Source: JBFGFX01 sp965232455
Lineage (GTDB): Bacteria; Pseudomonadota; Gammaproteobacteria; Steroidobacterales; Woeseiaceae
DNA: 64,000 nt
NCBI GenBank assembly: GCA_965232455.1
Contig: OZ246981.1
Location: 1,302,001-1,366,000, forward strand
Direction: 5' to 3'
A model generated the notes under the pieces. It was not told the origin of the DNA, did no database searches, and saw only the letters and a program-made list of their open reading frames with translations. The position numbers and the translations under genes are program-made. Positions 60,141 through 64,000 of the stretch are shown piece after piece; the first letter of the stretch is position 1, and every line of letters begins with the position of its first letter.

Positions 60141-62402
60141 TTGCCTACTTACACCAAAAACCCGTCCGCATCGAGCAACGATCGCCGCCGGAACCGCCCG
60201 CATTGCGCAGACGGGTGTCTCCAGCGCGCGAGCTGGCCAGCTTTGGTCACCGCGGCGATCTGGCCCGCCGTTCTTCCGGCCCAGGTCCCATTCGACCCAC
60301 CGGCGACTTCGATGCAATTCCCTGCATCGCCGTTGGTCGAGGAACTGACCATCGACGGCCACCTGAACGAAGCGCTTTGGGGGCGGGTGGACGTGATCAC
60401 CGGCTTTCTGCAACGGGAGCCCGTGCAGCTCTCGCCCGCCACCTACGATACCGAAGTTCGCGTCGTGTTCGATGACGATGCGCTCTACGTTGCCGCGACC
60501 TGCCATCAGCCCCGCGCCTCGATCCGCGTGCAGGACCTGGCACGGGATTTTTCCGACACCGATAACGACCTATTCAGCATCGCGATTGACGGCTTTCTGG
60601 ACAAACGAAACACGGTCGTGTTTCAGACGACGCCCCACGGCAGCCAGCGCGAACTGGAGGTCATCGACGGTTCGGAGGTCAACTTGAACTGGAACGCGCG
60701 CTGGATCGTGCGCACACAAATCAACGAAACCGGTTGGACCGCCGAAATCGTCATCCCGTGGGATCAACTGCGATACCCGAGCGATGCCGACCGGTTCGGC
60801 GTCATTTTCGCCCGCAACGTCCGCAGCCTGAACGAGCAAACGAGCCTTCCGGCGGTCCCACGCGTCTATTCGGTGCATCGGATGGCTTACGAGGGCACGC
60901 TGTTCGGCATCGTGCCGCCCGCTCCGAAAGTGAACGTTCAGCTGAATCCCTATTTCCTCAGCCGGCGGCTGCGCGACAATGCGACGGGCACGGATCGGTC
61001 CGAAGGCGACGTCGGCGGCGAACTCAAGTGGGCCATCACGCCGAGCACGGTGCTGGATCTTTCCGTCAACACCGATTTCGCTCAGGCGGACGCAGACCGA
61101 CAGGCGGTCAATCTGGATCGCTTCAGCGTGTTTTTTCCGGAACGGCGGCAGTTTTTCCTCGAGAGCGCAAACATCTTTACCGCCAGCGTTACCGAATGGA
61201 TCCGTCCGTTTTTCAGTCGGCGTATCGGGCTGGACCGGTTTGGCAACCCGATCCCGCTCGACGGCGGGGCTCGTCTCACCAGCCGCTCGTCCACTCAACA
61301 GCTCGGCGTGCTGGCCATGCGTCAACGTGCATTCGGTGCAAGCCCGGCGTCCGACTTCGCCGTGGCGCGGTACTCCCGCAACCTGTCGACGCAGAGCCGG
61401 CTGGGCGGCATGTTGACCTACCGGCAGGACCAGCCGCCCGGGCCCGCAGGCAACTCCGACGGCGGCAAGGACAACGCCACACTGACCGTCGACGGACTCT
61501 GGCGGCCGACACAATCCTTCGGCGTACAGGGAATGCTGTCAGCGTCCGACGACGACCGGACTGGCGGCGGATTCGGCGCTCAACTCTGGGCTTTCTACCG
61601 GAGTGACCGCCTCTATCTCAGCTCCTTGCAGTACTACAACAAAGATTATGATCCGGGCATGGGACTCGAACTGCTGGACACAAACTACGTCATGCACAAC
61701 CTCTCTGCAAGCCTCGACATCCGCTCCGGACGGCTGCCGGGCAGTCTTCGCAGTATCAATCCCGGCTTCTCGGTTTTCGCTTTCAGAAGCGCCGATGACG
61801 GTGATTCGCTGTTCGGTTATGCGACGCTGAGGCCCCTTCGGCTGCGCTTTCAAAACGGTGCGCAGCTTGACTTTACAGCCGAGCCGAATTGGCAGCGCTT
61901 GGACAGCATGTTTTCTCCGGCTGGAATAGACATCGGGCCGGGCAACTACAGTTACGTGCGGTATGGCGCCCGAGCGAAATCGGATCAGTCGGCCAAACTG
62001 GCCGCGGAAGCCAGCGTGGAGACCGGTGACTATTTCGACGGCCGGCTCACCCACTACATGCTGTCGGCGCGCCTGACTCCGTCTCCTCACATCGCCCTGT
62101 CCGCGGACCTCGATATCAGCCGGCTGCGCGACCTGGGCATTGCGGCGGAAAACACGACCACAAGACTGTACGGACTGAACGCTCGCCTTGCGCTCAATCC
62201 GCGGTTGCAGCTGAACGGCTCTTACCAACAGTCAAACGACTCGGAACGGCGCGTATTAAACGTCCGACTTGCTTGGGAATACCGGCCTTTGTCCTATCTT
62301 TATCTTGTCTACAACAAGAACGAGGGAGACGGGCTGGCACCGGGCGAGCGGATCGATCGAAACCGGTTTATCGCAAAGCTGAGCTATCTTTTTGATATCT
62401 GA
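60141..62402 (+). CDS. DUF5916 outer-membrane protein with family-9 carbohydrate-binding-like domain
   Basis: 753 residues if the TTG at 60141 is used: GGAG lies 6 bases before, and the reading from ATG 59892 would run 23 bases into the divergent regulator gene and give an unusable leader. From TTG, the basic NDRRRNRPHCADGC and hydrophobic WPALVTAAIWPAVLPAQ form a signal peptide. The first domain is CBM9-like (EELTIDGHLNEALWGRVDVI, RVVFDDDALYVAATCHQP), then a DUF5916 barrel (QFFLESANIFTASVTEWIRP, FSRRIGLDRFGNPIPLDGGA). Ligand unknown. Confidence 0.86.
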   Translation: MPTYTKNPSASSNDRRRNRPHCADGCLQRASWPALVTAAIWPAVLPAQVPFDPPATSMQFPASPLVEELTIDGHLNEALWGRVDVITGFLQREPVQLSPATYDTEVRVVFDDDALYVAATCHQPRASIRVQDLARDFSDTDNDLFSIAIDGFLDKRNTVVFQTTPHGSQRELEVIDGSEVNLNWNARWIVRTQINETGWTAEIVIPWDQLRYPSDADRFGVIFARNVRSLNEQTSLPAVPRVYSVHRMAYEGTLFGIVPPAPKVNVQLNPYFLSRRLRDNATGTDRSEGDVGGELKWAITPSTVLDLSVNTDFAQADADRQAVNLDRFSVFFPERRQFFLESANIFTASVTEWIRPFFSRRIGLDRFGNPIPLDGGARLTSRSSTQQLGVLAMRQRAFGASPASDFAVARYSRNLSTQSRLGGMLTYRQDQPPGPAGNSDGGKDNATLTVDGLWRPTQSFGVQGMLSASDDDRTGGGFGAQLWAFYRSDRLYLSSLQYYNKDYDPGMGLELLDTNYVMHNLSASLDIRSGRLPGSLRSINPGFSVFAFRSADDGDSLFGYATLRPLRLRFQNGAQLDFTAEPNWQRLDSMFSPAGIDIGPGNYSYVRYGARAKSDQSAKLAAEASVETGDYFDGRLTHYMLSARLTPSPHIALSADLDISRLRDLGIAAENTTTRLYGLNARLALNPRLQLNGSYQQSNDSERRVLNVRLAWEYRPLSYLYLVYNKNEGDGLAPGERIDRNRFIAKLSYLFDI

Positions 62403-62438
62403 CGCGGCAGGAGACGCCGCCACTCACCTGGAGTGTGA

Positions 62439-63419
62439 ATGATGAGGCCACTACGAAAAAACGGGCGCCACGGAGTTACTGCCGCAATTGTGTTGCTATC
62501 GATCAGCACCGTCACGCTGTCCCCCGGCGCCGCGCCGGCCGTTCACGCCGATCATCAGGCGGCGGACGACGACTGGACGGCAAGCGTCAGCCAACCCGAG
62601 TTTGGCTTTGGCGAGGGTCCGGTGGTTCTCGTTGACGCGGCGCACGGCAACTGGCACACCATCGACGGTCGCTTCAAAGCATTTGCGGAGCTGCTGCGCC
62701 AGGACGGTTACCGCGTCCGGAGCGCGGAATCGGTGATTTCATCCGGCAGCCTGGCGGCCGCAGACGTATTTGTGATCGCAAATCCCGTGCTCGGCGGTGA
62801 AGCCGCGGAATGGGTATTGCCCACTCCCAGCGCCTTTACGGCCGGCGAGATCGACGCGCTACGCACGTGGGTCGAAGAAGGCGGCTCATTGCTGCTGATT
62901 GCCGACCACATGCCCTTTCCCGGCGCGGCTTCAGACCTTGCCGAAGCCTTTGATATCGTGTTCTACAACGGCTACGCCAAAAAGTCCCGCTACGAGAGCG
63001 GCACTCTGAAATTTTCTCAGCCGTCCCGATTGTCGCCGGAACACCCGATCGTTCGTGGCCGGAACCCGGCCGAGTCCGTTCCGGTGGTGAAGAGTTTTAC
63101 CGGTCAGGCATTCAGGGTGCTCAGGCCCTCGCGCTCGTTAATGACCATGCCCGACGACTGGCAGGTATTACTCCCCAAAAACGCCGGGGAATTCCTCGAC
63201 GACACTCCAACCGTGTCAGCGCGCGGCCTCGTCCAGGGCGCCACGTTGAGTTACGGCAAAGGCCGGGTTGCGGTTTTCGGCGAAGCGGCCATGTTCACCG
63301 CGCAGGTTCTTGTCCGCAATGGGAAAGTCATACGATTCGGCATGAATGACCCCGGCGCCGAACACAACGATCAGTTCGTGCTGAACACGCTGCACTGGCT
63401 CACCGGTTTGCTCGATTAG
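62439..63419 (+). CDS. Exported class-I-glutamine-amidotransferase-like (DUF4350-type) protein
   Basis: 326 residues. Signal peptide (HGVTAAIVLLSISTVTLSPG, mature after AVHA). GPVVLVDAAHGNWHTIDGRF, DVFVIANPVLGGEAAEWVLP, LRTWVEEGGSLLLIADHMPF and ATLSYGKGRVAVFGEAAMFT follow the GATase-like DUF4350 fold. No nucleophile Cys at the elbow, so a binding rather than amidase role is likely. It starts 37 bases after the DUF5916 stop and may be co-transcribed. Confidence 0.8.
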   Translation: MMRPLRKNGRHGVTAAIVLLSISTVTLSPGAAPAVHADHQAADDDWTASVSQPEFGFGEGPVVLVDAAHGNWHTIDGRFKAFAELLRQDGYRVRSAESVISSGSLAAADVFVIANPVLGGEAAEWVLPTPSAFTAGEIDALRTWVEEGGSLLLIADHMPFPGAASDLAEAFDIVFYNGYAKKSRYESGTLKFSQPSRLSPEHPIVRGRNPAESVPVVKSFTGQAFRVLRPSRSLMTMPDDWQVLLPKNAGEFLDDTPTVSARGLVQGATLSYGKGRVAVFGEAAMFTAQVLVRNGKVIRFGMNDPGAEHNDQFVLNTLHWLTGLLD

Positions 63420-63495
63420 CGGCTTTCCGTGTTCACAGACGTCTCCGGTCGCGTGCGGCATCCATTCCACCATGCGCCGGAAGTCTCAGCCCGGC

Positions 63496-64000
63496 TCAGA
63501 TGTGGCGCCTGCGCAGTCCGGGGGCTGCGATCAGGCAAAGAAGAACCAGCAAACCCGTACCAAACGGCGACAAGGCTCCCCCTCCTCCGCCGCGATTCGG
63601 CACGGGTGCAACGGGGGTGGCGGCAATCAGCGTCGTATTGCCGGGATCGAACATAAGGTCCGTTACGTACTCGTCGCCGAAGTCGACTTCCTGAAGCGGG
63701 TTTTCCACAATCACGTTGTTGGAGTTCTGGATTCGGCCGGTGCCGTCGGCATTGAGCTCGAACAGCGCCGGGTGAAAACGGCCGTTGCCTACCTCCCTGC
63801 CGTTGAACGTAAAAACGACGCCGTCACCGGCCAATTCCGCGACCTGCACGCCATCGGTCAACACGGCCGTGGGGCTGATCTCGAAACTGAGCGAACTGCC
63901 CTGCGCGTAAAATTCGGCCCCGGTCATTTCTCTTTCCAGGGCAAAAGAAGGAAACCCGGACGGCGTAGCGTCGACGAGGACGCCGCTGACCGAATAATCG
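63496..64000 (-). CDS. C-terminal part of a surface-sorted protein (GlyGly-CTERM-like tail)
   Basis: Partial: the frame stays open from the first internal ATG (63927) through 64000, so the N-terminus lies beyond the right edge. The visible 167 residues include DYSVSGVLVDATPSGFPSFA at the edge and end GGGGGALSPFGTGLLVLLCLI then AAPGLRRRHI: a Gly run, a hydrophobic helix and an Arg cluster. This tripartite tail is like rhombosortase (GlyGly-CTERM) or PEP-CTERM-type sorting signals, in which the tail is cut and the protein exported. Passenger part beta-rich; function unknown. Confidence 0.72.
   Translation of the reverse strand, partial: DYSVSGVLVDATPSGFPSFALEREMTGAEFYAQGSSLSFEISPTAVLTDGVQVAELAGDGVVFTFNGREVGNGRFHPALFELNADGTGRIQNSNNVIVENPLQEVDFGDEYVTDLMFDPGNTTLIAATPVAPVPNRGGGGGALSPFGTGLLVLLCLIAAPGLRRRHI

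Noticed and set aside
1..64000. CRISPR arrays, insertion sequences, prophage or integrase genes
   Set aside because: No regularly spaced repeats, transposase, integrase or phage structural genes were seen in any frame.

Overview
The window is a GC-rich stretch of bacterial chromosome with dense genes, short gaps and no rRNA, tRNA, phage, insertion sequence or CRISPR array that I could find. The mix points to a free-living, aerobic, Gram-negative gammaproteobacterium (inference from gene content, not from a marker gene): NsrR/NnrS, a cbb3-like oxidase with SCO protein, a Czc-type RND efflux system, a PagL-like lipid A deacylase, a DUF5916 outer-membrane protein, an ECF sigma factor beside a TPR-containing Ser/Thr kinase, a bactofilin and a C-terminal sorting tail.

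Layout. 1-5641: leftward redox operon (two thiol peroxidase-like proteins, an alpha/beta hydrolase, an SDR and an IorAB-type molybdenum hydroxylase whose large subunit runs off the left edge), with a divergent LysR regulator. 5841-7709: two orphan proteins. 8074-11997: TPR-kinase, two coupled small ORFs and an ECF sigma factor. 12098-16169: exported methyltransferase, acyl-CoA ligase, MFS exporter. 16201-21898: a tightly packed leftward operon of about ten genes (Cys-rich 69-aa protein, membrane protein, 7Fe ferredoxin, SCO, cbb3-like subunits, monoheme cytochrome c, small protein, MBL-fold hydrolase). 22152-26488: hydrolase, MarR regulator with SnoaL and DUF3237 genes, two acetyltransferases. 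26556-29689: NsrR, NnrS, NDH-2. 29780-37861: VOC protein, bactofilin, degenerate methyltransferase, orphans, hydrolase/SnoaL pair with a divergent GlxA-type regulator. 37946-45686: TPR protein and a czc-like metal-efflux operon. 45830-50002: FAD protein, Lrp regulator, DesK/NarL-type two-component system. 50270-54782: assorted enzymes, PagL, small exported proteins. 54858-57775: membrane protein plus PspA-like coiled coil with a divergent XRE regulator. 57819-62402: OmpR-type two-component system and DUF5916 protein. 62439-64000: ThuA/GATase-like exported protein and the C-terminal end of a surface-sorted protein.

The most interesting signal is a probable NsrR regulon. The regulator at 26556-26975 has the C91/C96/C102 iron-sulfur spacing of NsrR. 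A near-palindromic 23-bp site lies over the nnrS promoter, and two related 23-bp sites lie just upstream of the long oxidase operon. This predicts that the cbb3-like complex, with monoheme subunits and an Ig-like domain on the cytoplasmic side of its cytochrome c, is induced by nitric oxide. It may be an NO-tolerant or NO-reducing terminal enzyme.
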